NCBI GenBank assembly: GCA_037013495.1
Contig: CM072806.1
Span: forward strand, 18,459,001 to 18,523,000
Length of the DNA stretch: 64,000 bases
Direction: 5' to 3'
Origin: Hippophae tibetana
Taxonomy: Eukaryota > Streptophyta > Magnoliopsida > Rosales > Elaeagnaceae
The notes beneath the pieces are model-generated. The model searched no databases. It was not told the DNA's origin and was given only the letters and a program-made list of their open reading frames with translations. Both the position numbers and the translations under genes were made by a program. Numbering within the stretch: the stretch's first letter is position 1; each line of letters opens with the position of its first letter. This document shows positions 46,763-56,956 of the stretch, one piece after another.

Positions 46763-47640
46763 CATTGATCAAGTTCGTATTGATATTGTGATTCTCACAA
46801 CACCTTTCACTTCAACTAAACAAATATTACAAGGTGGGATTAAGTTTATTGACACTCAGAATGATGAGACTCTGAAAGTAGGTATGAAGAAGCAACATGC
46901 ACACATTCTGAACTCAATTTCACATGAGATGATCATGCTTGGCTATTCTATAGCTGATCCAAAAACATAAAATGAAGTCTCCGGATGTTTCCAATGTTCA
47001 TTTTAGTTCTAAATTTGATCTTGTGGTGAATTCAAGAGCTTCACTAACTACTCAACATGCCATACCTATATAATCTATTCTCACTTCTACTCACCCAATA
47101 CTATCTATGCAACCAAATCTCTCTTTAAATTTAGAAGTGGCAAAGGAAGATCAACAACCAGTCTCTCCCATTAAAATAGTACCAATGAGAGTCTCTTCTA
47201 TTGGTAAGCAAAAAGGAGAAAATAAAATAAAAAGAAAGCTGATAAATTATCTTCTTTAACTGTGGAGGGTTCAAAGAAAAGAAAGCAACAAGAAGAATCT
47301 GTCGCTTTACCTTATAAGAAAGAAGCTATTGGTCAACTTCGATTTCCCCATTCACAGTTTGTCTTAGACAAAAGCATAATTGAAAACTATGGTGGCTACT
47401 ATTATAAGGGTAGATTACAGTTTCTAACGGACAAAGAGATGATTAAGAAAGATGATGAATTGTTGAAAAACAGTAAAGACAAATTGGTTGAAATGAAAAA
47501 TAAATGAACAAGTACATTAAAACAAATAATCAACATGTGGTTATTCCTGAGCCTAACTCGCAGTTGAAGATATCATACAACAAATTGGGTGGCAATATTT
47601 CTGAGGGTGGGGAGGCGACCATTAACTTGCCCCCACCTCA
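46763..47640 (+). pseudogene. LINE-B ORF1, C-terminal piece
   Basis: Open pieces 46788-46970 and 47262-47507 (KKRKQQEESVALPYKKEAIG, rich in Lys and Glu) lie between the copia-2 LTR and the LINE endonuclease. Their position and charged composition fit the variable tail of LINE ORF1, but no domain is recognised in them. Confidence 0.5.
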
Positions 47641-47643
47641 ACC

Positions 47644-48834
47644 ATGAAAATATTGTCATGGAACACTCAAGACATTGTAAGGAAAAAGCACAGAGTGAAC
47701 TTAGAAGAAAAATGAAAGAGGAAAATCCTGACTGTGTTTGGATTATGGAGCCTAAAATCTCGAGTGAGTTTCTTGACCATATTGTTGTTGGTCTAGGTTT
47801 TAGATATTCTTTTTCTAGTTCTGCTTTTAACTCAGCTGGTGGTTTTGCTCTTTTTGTCAGTGTTAGAACAATCTGATATATTGTTAGCTGTGGAATTTAT
47901 TGGTTTGTATACTATAATGGCCCTCCAAGACAATCATGGCCAGTGGTTATTTGAAAGACAACAAATAGATGGGCAAATTGTGAGACATTTCCAAATAATC
48001 TTTACCTCTACTAATTTTCAAGACTTCCCTGCTATTGATCTTCTATTCTCACTTATCATCACAACTGAGAAAAATTTAAAAATTTGCAAATTACACGAGA
48101 ACAAGTATTCACAGATGCTTTGTGTTCTATACACAATTTAAAAAAAAATCCTGGACTTGATGGAATGACATTGGGATTTTATAAAAAATCCGACATACTG
48201 TCAAATTTGAGGTAATTCATTTTGCCCAAATTTTTTTTAATATTGAAATTTTACACAAGGGCATCAATGAAATAGTAATTATTCTTGTCAAAAAGAAAAA
48301 TCAACCATGTTCTATCTCTCACTATTGGCCAATCAGTTTATGTAATGTTTCATACAAAATTGTCTCAAAAAATTTAGTGGAAAGTTTGAGACCTTTACTT
48401 GATAAATTGATTTCTCCTTACTAAACTTCTTTTGTTCTCGGATCTTTGAAAATATAATCTTGGCCCAAGAAGTGCTAAATACTACGAGGAAAAAACAAGG
48501 TAGATGAGCCTTAATAGGGTGAAAATTAATATGAATAAGGTCTATGACAAAACAGAATGAAACTTGATCCTACATATTTTAAGGAAATTGGGATTTATTG
48601 AAATTTTTTGCAAACTCATTAGCTAATGTTTGTCTACAATCACTTATTTAATTATTTTAAATGGATTAAAATTTAGAAAGTTCACTCCAACTAAGGGTTT
48701 AAGATAAGGTGATCCCATCTTACCGTACTTATTCATTAGAAACTCTTTCAAGACTAATCATGGAAGTAGAATCAAGAAGGTTTCTTTATGCTATAAAAAT
48801 TTCAAGATAAAGTATCCCTTTTAGCCATCTCTTG
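47644..48834 (+). pseudogene. LINE-B ORF2, endonuclease and RT piece
   Basis: ATG 47644 opens MKILSWNTQDIVR, the usual start of the APE-type endonuclease. After a frameshift the text gives 'VWIMEPKISSEFLDHIVVGL', the LMEPKIS segment with a catalytic-site Glu. The rest of the endonuclease is largely deleted. From about 48080 RT text follows: 'TREQVFTDALCSIHNLK', 'NPGLDGMTLGFYKK', 'HYWPISLCNVSYKIVSKNL', 'GLRQGDPILPYLF'. It ends where hAT-1 is inserted, immediately before the RT catalytic motif. Numerous stops. Confidence 0.8.
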
Positions 48835-49330
48835 TAAGGGTGTCCATGGTCCGATCCGGTCCAGTTTTGCCTAATTTTTTTTTAACCAAATTGGACCGTT
48901 TATATAGTTGAAATCGGACCGGATAAGGTCATTTGATTATTCAAAATGTTATAACCAAACAATTTGGTCCGATTTAGTTAACGATTTTGAACGGTTTTGA
49001 ACAATTAATAATACATAAATATGATTTAGTTTAATATGATATAATCTAATAGAATACAATCAAATGTGATGCTCATTCATCATCATACATAGATAGATAT
49101 TATTGTTAAATACATAAATAAATACATAAGATGTTATCAAAATCTAAAATAAAAAAAAAGATTAGACATGAAGAAATGAATTCCAAATATCTCATTTACA
49201 CAGAATTCTTAAACATATACAAAAATCCAAACTCACAATCAACAACAATATATCATTAGATAATAATATTTAAAACTTACTCATTATTAATCATCAATGA
49301 TCATTGTAGTGTCTTTAATGAATTCTACAA

Positions 49331-51886
49331 TCAAACAAAGTCAACATCTTCATAAATCTCTAGGTCATCATTATATTCTGGTAAGAGGACATACTCATTA
49401 TTAATGGAAGAACATAACCAATTTTGACTATATACTAATGTCTCTACCATTTTAGGATTCAAAGAACTCCTAAATGGATCAAGAATGCGCCCTCCTGTGC
49501 TAAAAGTTGATTCTGATGCAATAGTTAAAACTTGAATTGCTAACACATCATGTGCAATGAGAGAGATGATAACACACCTAAAAGAATTTCCCCTCCACCA
49601 TTTCAATATATCAAACTTATCCAACATGACATTTTCACATGGGGTGTTAATTTTTTTTAACTTTTTTGCTTTCTCAGATGAAAGAATCCTTCCTATTACA
49701 TTTTGTGATCGAGTCACATTAGATTGAAAATCTTTTTCATGCATGAACATATAATAAGCTTTGAACAGATCCATAAAAGTATTTTTGACATTATTTCTCA
49801 ATTTTTGAACAATTTCCAAATCATAAATCTCTTCAAATAAGAATTCCAAATACTCTAATTTGTACCTTAGATCAAGTACAAATGCAACATACAACATCTT
49901 ATTAGTCTTATCTATATTTCCCCAACACTTCTCAAATTTTGTTTTCATGCCAGTAGCCATATTTTTCAACAAGTCATCGGAACCACACCATGTAAGTATT
50001 TGAGATTGAATGTTATGTAGTTCTGTAAAATATAAATTTGATGTGGTACATAAAGATGCATTGAATGTTAAAGTAGAGTCATAAAAAGTCTTCAAAAACT
50101 TGACAAAAACACTAACATTCTTTCAATCATCTAATATTGGAGGCCCAAAATTCGATCGCTCCTCATGAAAATAAGAAATAAAGTTTGTTCCTTCCTCTTC
50201 TTTAAGACAATCAAATGCTTTTTGAAAATCTAAAGAAGAATTTAACATTAGATATGTGGAGTTCTATCTTGTAGGCATGTCTAGCACGACATTTCCTTTG
50301 GACTCGATATTTTCCTTAATAGAACACATTTTAAACTTTTGTAATCTCAAAGGAGAAGATCTAACATAGTTCACAGCGTAACGAATACTCATAATAGTAC
50401 TATGAAGATCTTTAAGTCCTTCTCTTACAATCAAATTCAAAATGTGAGCAAAACATCACATATGAAAGAACTCCTCACTCATAACAAGTCCATCATTCCA
50501 ATTTTTTAGCTTCCTTTTCAAGTATGACACAACAATATCATTTGAGGAAGCATTATCAAGTGTTATGGTGAATACCTTACATATACCCCAATCACGCAAA
50601 CTCTATTCTATCACTCTCCCAATTGTATCACCTTTATGATTCTCAACTTGACAAAAGTTTATAATTCTCTTTTGTAATTTCCAATCTTTATCATTATAAT
50701 GAGTGGTTACACAAATATAATTAATATTTTGAATTGAAGTTCAACAATCACTAGTAAGACAAACTCTTTGCTTTTCAGTTATGAAAAAGTTCCTCAAAAT
50801 TTTTTTCTCATCTAAATAAAGTTGAAACATATCTCTAGAAATTGTTTGAAGAGATGACACATGAAAATTAGGACAAATTTCAGCTATAAAACTTTAAATC
50901 CCTCGCCATCAACAAACCTAAAAGACAATTCATCAATAATAATCATTTTTTTCCAAAACAACTCTAGTACATTCCTTGTGGGATGAGCAACATAACTTTT
51001 TTTTACAATAATGACATGTAACTCTAGGATTTTCCACATCATAGGGTAAAATATATGAAAAATGATTCCATATTTCTGACCTAAAAGTTTTTGGTTTCTT
51101 CATATCAGATTTGTTATGAGGGTGAACATTACTTACTTCTATTCCTCTTTTTGAAGACGGGTCATTTAAATTCTGTGGTGGATTTCCATTTCATTTAGAT
51201 GAATTTCAGGTTCAATGTCTTCACTCATAGACATAGTAAAGTTTGGAAATTGAGTTGGTCCAATAAACTCATGTAAATCATCACCTATATATAGAATATA
51301 TATTAATACATATTCTTAATATATTAAAATATTACCTTTTGTACTTAATCAAAAATCATTTCAAAACTAAAATAACTAATTAGAGCAAGACAGACAGATT
51401 ATGATATAAACATGACAAAACATTGTCTAACATTTTATTACTTTCCTATCTTTAGTTGAATGTCAAAAATTACCAAATTTATAAACAATTAGGGGTCACA
51501 ATTTTTAACTCGACACGAATATAAATACATAATAGGCATGAACAAATCATGGACAAAAACATGATTGTATTATAATTCATCACTATTATTTTATAAATTT
51601 AAATTCACATAATTACTTATTATTATAAATTAATTACCAACACATGAACATAGATAATGGACCCAACATGTTAACATGACACGAATCCAGTATACAAACA
51701 CAACACAATCCCAACAAACAAACACAATACAAACCCAACAAACGCTGGATTTCTTGTAAGATAATATGTAGATTCTGCACTTAGTCCTCTGATCCTCTCA
51801 CAAAAGCTATTCAGACATTAGATTCTAATTGAGAAAAAAAAACTACTACCAATAGACCACATACCTATTTCATGATTTTCGTCCAT
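49331..51886 (-). pseudogene. hAT transposase, RICESLEEPER-like, broken
   Basis: Exon 1 starts at ATG 51886 (MDENHEI; another ATG lies at 51895) and ends at 51865. Intron GT...AG runs 51864-51285. Exon 2 starts at 51284 and continues 'GDDLHEFIGPTQFPNFTM'. A BED-type zinc-finger trace (CHYCKK...) lies near 51020-50950. After several stops and frameshifts, an open frame at 50095-49331 gives 254 aa. It has a DUF4413-like segment ('MATGMKTKFEKCWGNIDKTN', 'VAFVLDLRYKLEYLEF') and the hAT C-terminal dimerisation domain ('ILKWWRGNSFR', 'IASESTFSTGGRILDPFRSS'). The catalytic half is lost in frame breaks, so the enzyme is dead although the C-terminus is open. Confidence 0.85.
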
Positions 51887-51917
51887 GGTTATCATGACAT
51901 GACGCAACACAAGGAGA

Positions 51918-52185
51918 GATGGCTAGCTGTTGGTGGAAGCGAAGCGATGAGAGATGACTAGCTGCTGATGGAAGCGACGCGAGGAGAGGTGGCTAGCTAT
52001 TGGTGGAAGCGACGCGAGAAGAGGTGGCTAGATATTGGTGGAAGCGACGCGAGGAACGATGGTTAGCTATTGGTGGAAGCGACGTGATGAGAGGTGTCTA
52101 GCTGTTGGTGAAAGCAACGTGATGAATGATGACTAGTTGCTGGTGGAAGTGACGCGAGGAACGGTGGCTCGTAGTGACGCAGACG
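51918..52185. repeat. 35-bp minisatellite upstream of the hAT transposase
   Basis: The unit 'ggtggctagctattggtgga'-like, continuing 'agcgacgcgagga', repeats every 35 bp at 51918, 51953, 51988, 52023, 52058, 52093 and 52128, with a partial at 52163. It is richer in G and C than the element's interior and lies in what should be the transposase promoter or 5' leader. Confidence 0.9.
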
Positions 52186-52423
52186 GCCGGACCCAAAGCG
52201 GCAAAGGAAATGAGAGTTTCTAGGGTTAGGGTTAACGACTGAACGTCTTAAATAACAAAAATTTATATATATATATACCCCTTTAGGCGACCGATTTATA
52301 TTAAAAAAATTAATTATTTAATAAAACCGGTCTGATCCGGTTCGACCGGTTTATAATTTTTATAATCGGATCAGTCTGATTTTTCGGTTTAAATCGGTTC
52401 GACTCAGTTTTTGGACACCCCTA

Positions 52424-53730
52424 TTCTCTTGTATGCTAATGTTGTATTACTATTTTGCAAAGCTGATTCTAATGAAGGTTAATTAATGAGAATTTTATAG
52501 CAATATGCAAGAGTCTCACGTCATGAACATAATCTCAATAAGTCTGGATTGTTCTTTTCCAAGAATGCCCCTTTAAAACTTAAAAGATAACTTTCAACGT
52601 AATTAGGAATTAACTTATGTGAAAGTAACATTTCATATTTGGACAATCTTCTCTTTTTTTCAAAAAAATAAAATAAGAGAATTCAACAAAATCTTGGACA
52701 AAGTGGCTTTATAAACTGAGGGTTGGAAGGAAAAATTCCTATCTCATGTTGGGAAAGAAACTCTAATCAGGTCAGTATTCAATACTTATCTATTTACATT
52801 ATGAGCACTTTTAAAGTTCTCTTGATAATATGTAAGAAAGTTAACTCATTGGTTAAGAAATTTTGGTAGAACTCCATTTTAAATGATCAAAGGTCATATT
52901 ATTTAGCTCTAAGAAAGTGGAATTAATATTTTTGCTTGCCAAAGGATTATGGAGGTTTGGGATTTAAATGTTTCCCCCATATAAACTAAGCACTTCTCAC
53001 AAAACTTGGATGGACGAGGGCCTCTGAGGCATATAAACTTTGGGTAAAAGTGTTAAAATTTAAATATTGTCAAAATACTCAATTCATGAACGAGCCTGTT
53101 AAAAATAGTTATTCCCATATTTTTAAAGGAATATGTGGTACAAGAATGTATGTATTTCCAGTTTGGGAATGGTCAACAAGTTAAGGCTCTGAAAGATCAC
53201 TGGCTACTTGACATAAAGTCTTTTAAGCCATTCAAATTGTTAAGTAATGATCACTTATACGTGGATCTCCTTGTAAGTGATTTGGTGTCTCTATCTATAA
53301 TTATATGGTGTTAAGCCCCATTGACTTGGAACCTCATCCAATATGGAAAGCTTTATCGGTGGCAACAATTACAAGAGATCTGTATAGTAATGTTGTGGGT
53401 ATTTGGACGAAAATCATTCAAGGATATTCAACTAAAGAAGGTGAAGCATACACTTTTTGCTTAGCAATTGGTCCAACAAATGCTATAGATGTTCAGAATA
53501 TAGTTGTAGAAAGTGACTGCAGTAATATAGTGGAATTTATTCTTAGAAAACCTAATGATGTATCGTGACAAGCAAAACAGTACTTAGAGAAAAAAATTTC
53601 CCAATCCTACATAATTTCAATAATTTTAGTACTTTATGAGTTCTTAGAAGATGTAATAGTATAGCTAATGATATTGCTAAATCTTCATGAAGGTGATGTT
53701 GCTAAATCTTCGTGAAGGAAAGAATGATCG
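52424..53730 (+). pseudogene. LINE-B ORF2, RT end, zf-RVT and RNase H piece
   Basis: The text resumes with 'LLYANVVLLFCKADSNEG', the position of the RT YADD motif, here mutated to YANV. Then come 'NKSGLFFSKNAPLKLKR', and 'LPKDYGGLGFKCFPHIN' before the zf-RVT region. An open piece at 53305-53568 resembles the RVT_3 RNase H fold ('EGEAYTFCLAIGPTNAIDVQ', 'VVESDCSNIVEFIL'). The coding trace ends with 'RRCNSIANDIAKSS' near 53690. A 22-bp unit ('gttgctaaatcttcgtgaagg') is duplicated at 53670-53720. Confidence 0.75.
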
Positions 53731-54002
53731 TTTACTATCTATCAAATTTCAGTTTAGCATCAATGATCATATTATAAAAAAATTAAAAGATTAATTTTTT
53801 TAAAATATTATAATATAATCTTTAATCAACAACATAATTTCATTTTTACCTCCGGTGCAGGAGTGGGTGCAGACACCGGCGCCGGCTACATTGAATTGCC
53901 CCTATTTTTTTTTATCAAAATATACATCTCATTGAATTTTCAATATCAAACAGTTTTCAAAACAAGGGGGTATTAGTTTAAATACCCCTAGATAGCAATT
54001 AT
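53731..54002. other. Spacer downstream of CDSP32
   Basis: This is the 3' flank of the thioredoxin gene on the - strand. A short GC-rich island ('caccggcgccggctac', 53871-53886) stands out in AT-rich DNA and contains the palindrome CCGGCGCCGG. No gene is present. Confidence 0.5.
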
Positions 54003-54917
54003 TTAATAAGTTACGCGAACACCTTGATATCTAAGAATCTCACCAATAAGTTCACCTTTACCAGAACCCACATACCTTCCACAAATCTCACCATCTCTAA
54101 TGAACAAAAAAGTAGGGACTTCCACAACATTCATATCCTTCAAAAACTCCATACAACTATCATTCTCATCCCCATTCATTCTCGCAAACACAACAGTATC
54201 ATACATCTGCTTCGACAACTTTATCACGGTTGGATATACTTTAACACACGGTCCACAATGCTTCAATCCCACATCAAGCACAACCAGCTTTTGATCAACT
54301 CTATGATCTTCAATAAGCTTTTCCACATCTTCTCTGCTATGTAATTGTACCACAGACGAATGATTATCCCCATAATACAAAACATCCCCAACAAGCACAT
54401 CTGGGCCAATTCCTTCTTCTTCGTGAATCTTTTCCATACACTTATAGAAACTAAAATGTGGGACTTTATCAATTTTCTCTCTTTTACAGAGATCTCTGGT
54501 TTTTTCAGATTCATCCCCCATTACTAAAAGGAATTCGACATCGTTGCAGGTTTTACTCAGATCCACCATGAATGGGTAAATTTTGCTGCTGTGATAGCTA
54601 TGACTAGCAGCATATTCAACCACTACGAGTTTGCTTTTCGCCAAGCGAAGAGCTTCATCGAATTCATCTATGCTGTGAATTCGCTTTACTCTTTCTTCTT
54701 TTTCAACCTTCGTTTTAGTGCCTGGGGTTGTTGTTGCTTTTGTAATTAAGAATTGGGTTCGCTTTGGGATCCTAAGTCTTGTGGGTTGTTTTGAAATGTT
54801 AAATTTAGGGAAGAAGGATGAGAAGGAAAAAAGTGGGTTAGGTGAGTTGGTGTTTTGGATTGTGGGTATTAGAGATGAAGTGGGTTTAGGTGCAAAGTTT
54901 GTGACTGTGGTAGCCAT
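54003..54917 (-). CDS. CDSP32: CDSP32-type plastid thioredoxin
   Basis: A 304-aa single-exon protein of the chloroplast drought-induced stress protein of 32 kDa family. In the family it reduces target disulfides, including plastid 2-Cys peroxiredoxin and methionine sulfoxide reductase, under drought and oxidative stress. Residues 1 to about 60 are Ser/Thr/Pro-rich with basic residues and almost no acidic ones, a plastid transit peptide; a Lys/Glu-rich linker follows at 66-78. The first thioredoxin-fold module (about 80-185) has no active-site cysteines: the expected place reads [16 protein letters not shown]. The second module (about 190-300) carries HCGPC at 220-224 and the cis-Pro segment VEVPTF at 266-270. 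The length matches the family (about 300 aa). The start at 54917 gives the conserved MATTV opening. No lesions are seen. It stands alone, between a LINE and a copia element. Confidence 0.95.
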   Translation of the reverse strand: MATTVTNFAPKPTSSLIPTIQNTNSPNPLFSFSSFFPKFNISKQPTRLRIPKRTQFLITKATTTPGTKTKVEKEERVKRIHSIDEFDEALRLAKSKLVVVEYAASHSYHSSKIYPFMVDLSKTCNDVEFLLVMGDESEKTRDLCKREKIDKVPHFSFYKCMEKIHEEEGIGPDVLVGDVLYYGDNHSSVVQLHSREDVEKLIEDHRVDQKLVVLDVGLKHCGPCVKVYPTVIKLSKQMYDTVVFARMNGDENDSCMEFLKDMNVVEVPTFLFIRDGEICGRYVGSGKGELIGEILRYQGVRVTY

Positions 54918-55140
54918 TGAAGAAGTGAACTGAGGAAAAGACTTAGAGAGGACTTACATAGGGGAGAAGAGGTTTTAAAATCTATCAAGAAATATCAGAA
55001 ACTAAGGATTATATCCACTCGTTTGTTATGTGGTTCGTGAACTTCGTATTATCCAAATTCCGAACACTTCACAAGCCGTTGTCAGATTGTCTTATAGGGT
55101 AGCCTACTGAATTGTAGTTTTGTGTGAATTGAAATGAAAC
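54918..55140 (-). promoter_or_regulatory. CDSP32 5' leader and TATA-like box
   Basis: On the - strand CCTATAAG occurs at 55098-55091, about 175 bases before the ATG. This is a reasonable TATA box if the 5' leader is about 140 bases. A competing AT-rich motif (TTTTAAAA) lies at about 54975. Assignment is by position only. Confidence 0.35.
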
Positions 55141-56207
55141 AATGATGAAGTATCGGTATATTTAGAGTATTTTTTTCTTTCTTTCTAGTTTTGATATTTT
55201 TTTATTCATATTTTTAATTATAACATATTAAATATTTTATTTAAATGGCTGATATACCTTACCATCATTCTTATGTATTACAATATTAAAATACCAATAA
55301 AAGGTAACTCGTCGATCCAAAATTAGCATGGAAGACTTGTGTGTGTGTTTGGATTTAAACCTTAATTTATTCCGCTCTTTGACAAGTTTTAGACTACGAA
55401 AACTTTATACAATAAAACTCAAAATATCATAAATTTATGATAAATCTTAAATAATATTAAATATAAATTTAATTAGACATTATAATTACATCCATAAATT
55501 TATATTGAATAAGATTTATAATATTTTTGTGATAAATATTAATAGTTTTTATAAAAAAATTAAGAAAAATCTTAGAGAAAAAAATCAAGGGAATACCTTA
55601 TACAAATATAGTTTTTTTATATGATCGTATTTTATTATTTTTTTGACAATAATATTCATATTAATTAAAATACGTAATTTTTGTACAAATAAATTAAATT
55701 TTTAATAGAAATGTTCATTATGTTATCCATGCATATGTTTCATATAAAATTTTCTAACTGAACAACATAAATGACTTCTATGATGTAAAATTAGTTCTTT
55801 TTACAAATAAAATTAACTCAAGAAAGACAAATGAATCCAAGGAGTGAAACTGTTTAACGAGAATTATGGTAAAAATTTATAATATGAATTGAGTAATATA
55901 GTGGTGCCTCGTATCCTCTTTGTGGATTCTAATCATCCTCCCTTTAAACTAGAATAATTCAAGAGTATGTTTCAGAAGTAGATTGTACTGACAAAAAAAC
56001 CTAATTGCCTTTCCTCGTTGCTAGGGTTTATAAAACTTCTAGGTGATTGTTATATTTTAGCTTGATTCACAATGGTTTCCTTACACTAACCTTCTCTCGT
56101 CATTGATCATCTTTGCAACCCATTTCTAGCACCATCGAGAATCTTTTCTTAGTTTTGACTCTCATCAAGTTTTCGAACCATATTTATCTCCAATCAAAAT
56201 CACATCT
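55141..56207. other. AT-rich intergenic DNA, nothing recognised
   Basis: No coding region or bounded repeat is seen between the CDSP32 promoter and copia-3. The text at 55980-56207 is less AT-rich and continues after the copia-3 insertion at 60896, so it is the target DNA of that element. Confidence 0.5.
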
Positions 56208-56861
56208 TGTTACGAATTAGGCACTTGCGGAAGCAAAAATCGGGTCCAATTTTGGTTGCATAAATTAATAATAATGGGTAACGGTAAAAGTAATAAGCAG
56301 TAAGAAATTAAATAGCACACAATGATTTAAGTGGTTCAACTTTTTAATGTAAAAAGTCTACTCCACTAACGACGGTACACCGAGAAAAATCCACTAATAA
56401 TCAAAATAGAGATACAAATACCAATTCTAGATAGCTTCATAGATTATACCAAAATCCAAAAGATCAACCCACAAAATATCCCTTCTAATTTACTGGTAAT
56501 ATATATAGCAAGATAAATTAACAAACTTGCTATTAAATCAAATATTACCGTACAAATGAGAGAAACACCACAAATGGTAGCTGAAATGGACAGTTTTGTC
56601 CTTGGGTTGATTTCCTCTGCTCTCTTAGTTAGTTATTGCTGGTTTTCTTCTTCTTTGCAGCTACTGCTATTCTGCAGCTTTTGAAAAACAATTTTTCTGT
56701 TCGGCTGCTGCTGCACTTCTTCTCTACGGTTGTTTTTCTCTGGTGACTCAAAAAACCAACTTCACGCAGGAAGTTATACATATATATATAGAAGACAGTT
56801 GGGGGTTTCTAATGATTTATATGGGCTTTGGGCTAATGAGTTTTGGGCTAAACAATTAACA
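56208..56861 (-). repeat. 3' LTR of copia-3
   Basis: 654 bp, starting TGTTAATTG and ending TTCGTAACA on the - strand. It differs from the 5' LTR at roughly 40 positions (about 94% identity), nearly all of them C/T or G/A transitions. Confidence 0.96.
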
Positions 56862-56956
56862 AATCTCCACCTTGGCTCAAAACAGAAAACAAATTCTTCA
56901 AAATATGAAATTCCTCGGATTACCAAATAACCATTATCCAAAACCCCGAAGGGTGA

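Larger units (their letters stand above)
48835..52423 (-). mobile_element. hAT transposon hAT-1, 3.6 kb
   Basis: The ends are TAAGGGTGTCCA (left) and the reverse complement of the right end, TAGGGGTGTCCA. They are flanked by an 8-bp duplication with one mismatch, ATCTCTTG (48827-48834) and TTCTCTTG (52424-52431). An alternative reading puts a perfect duplication CTCTTGTA at 48829-48836 and 52426-52433. Both termini continue into 'gatccggtccg' and 'ccggttcgacc' type subterminal repeats. One transposase gene lies on the - strand with a 35-bp minisatellite upstream. The insertion point is inside LINE-B RT. Confidence 0.93.
36221..53730 (+). mobile_element. LINE-B, an L1-type LINE split into four pieces
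   Basis: One LINE can be followed through 36221-36429, 42054-about 42517, 46763-48834 and 52424-about 53730. The order is ORF1 N-terminus, ORF1 DUF4283 plus zinc knuckle, ORF1 tail plus endonuclease and RT, then RT end, zf-RVT and RNase H. The gaps are CACTA-2, copia-2 and hAT-1. At the CACTA gap (AAC duplication) and hAT gap (8-bp duplication) the LINE text joins directly when the insert is ignored. The LINE is heavily mutated, and no poly(A) tail or target duplication of the LINE was identified. Confidence 0.8.

Noticed and set aside
54024..54933. Open frames on + opposite CDSP32
   Set aside because: Antisense shadows without motifs.
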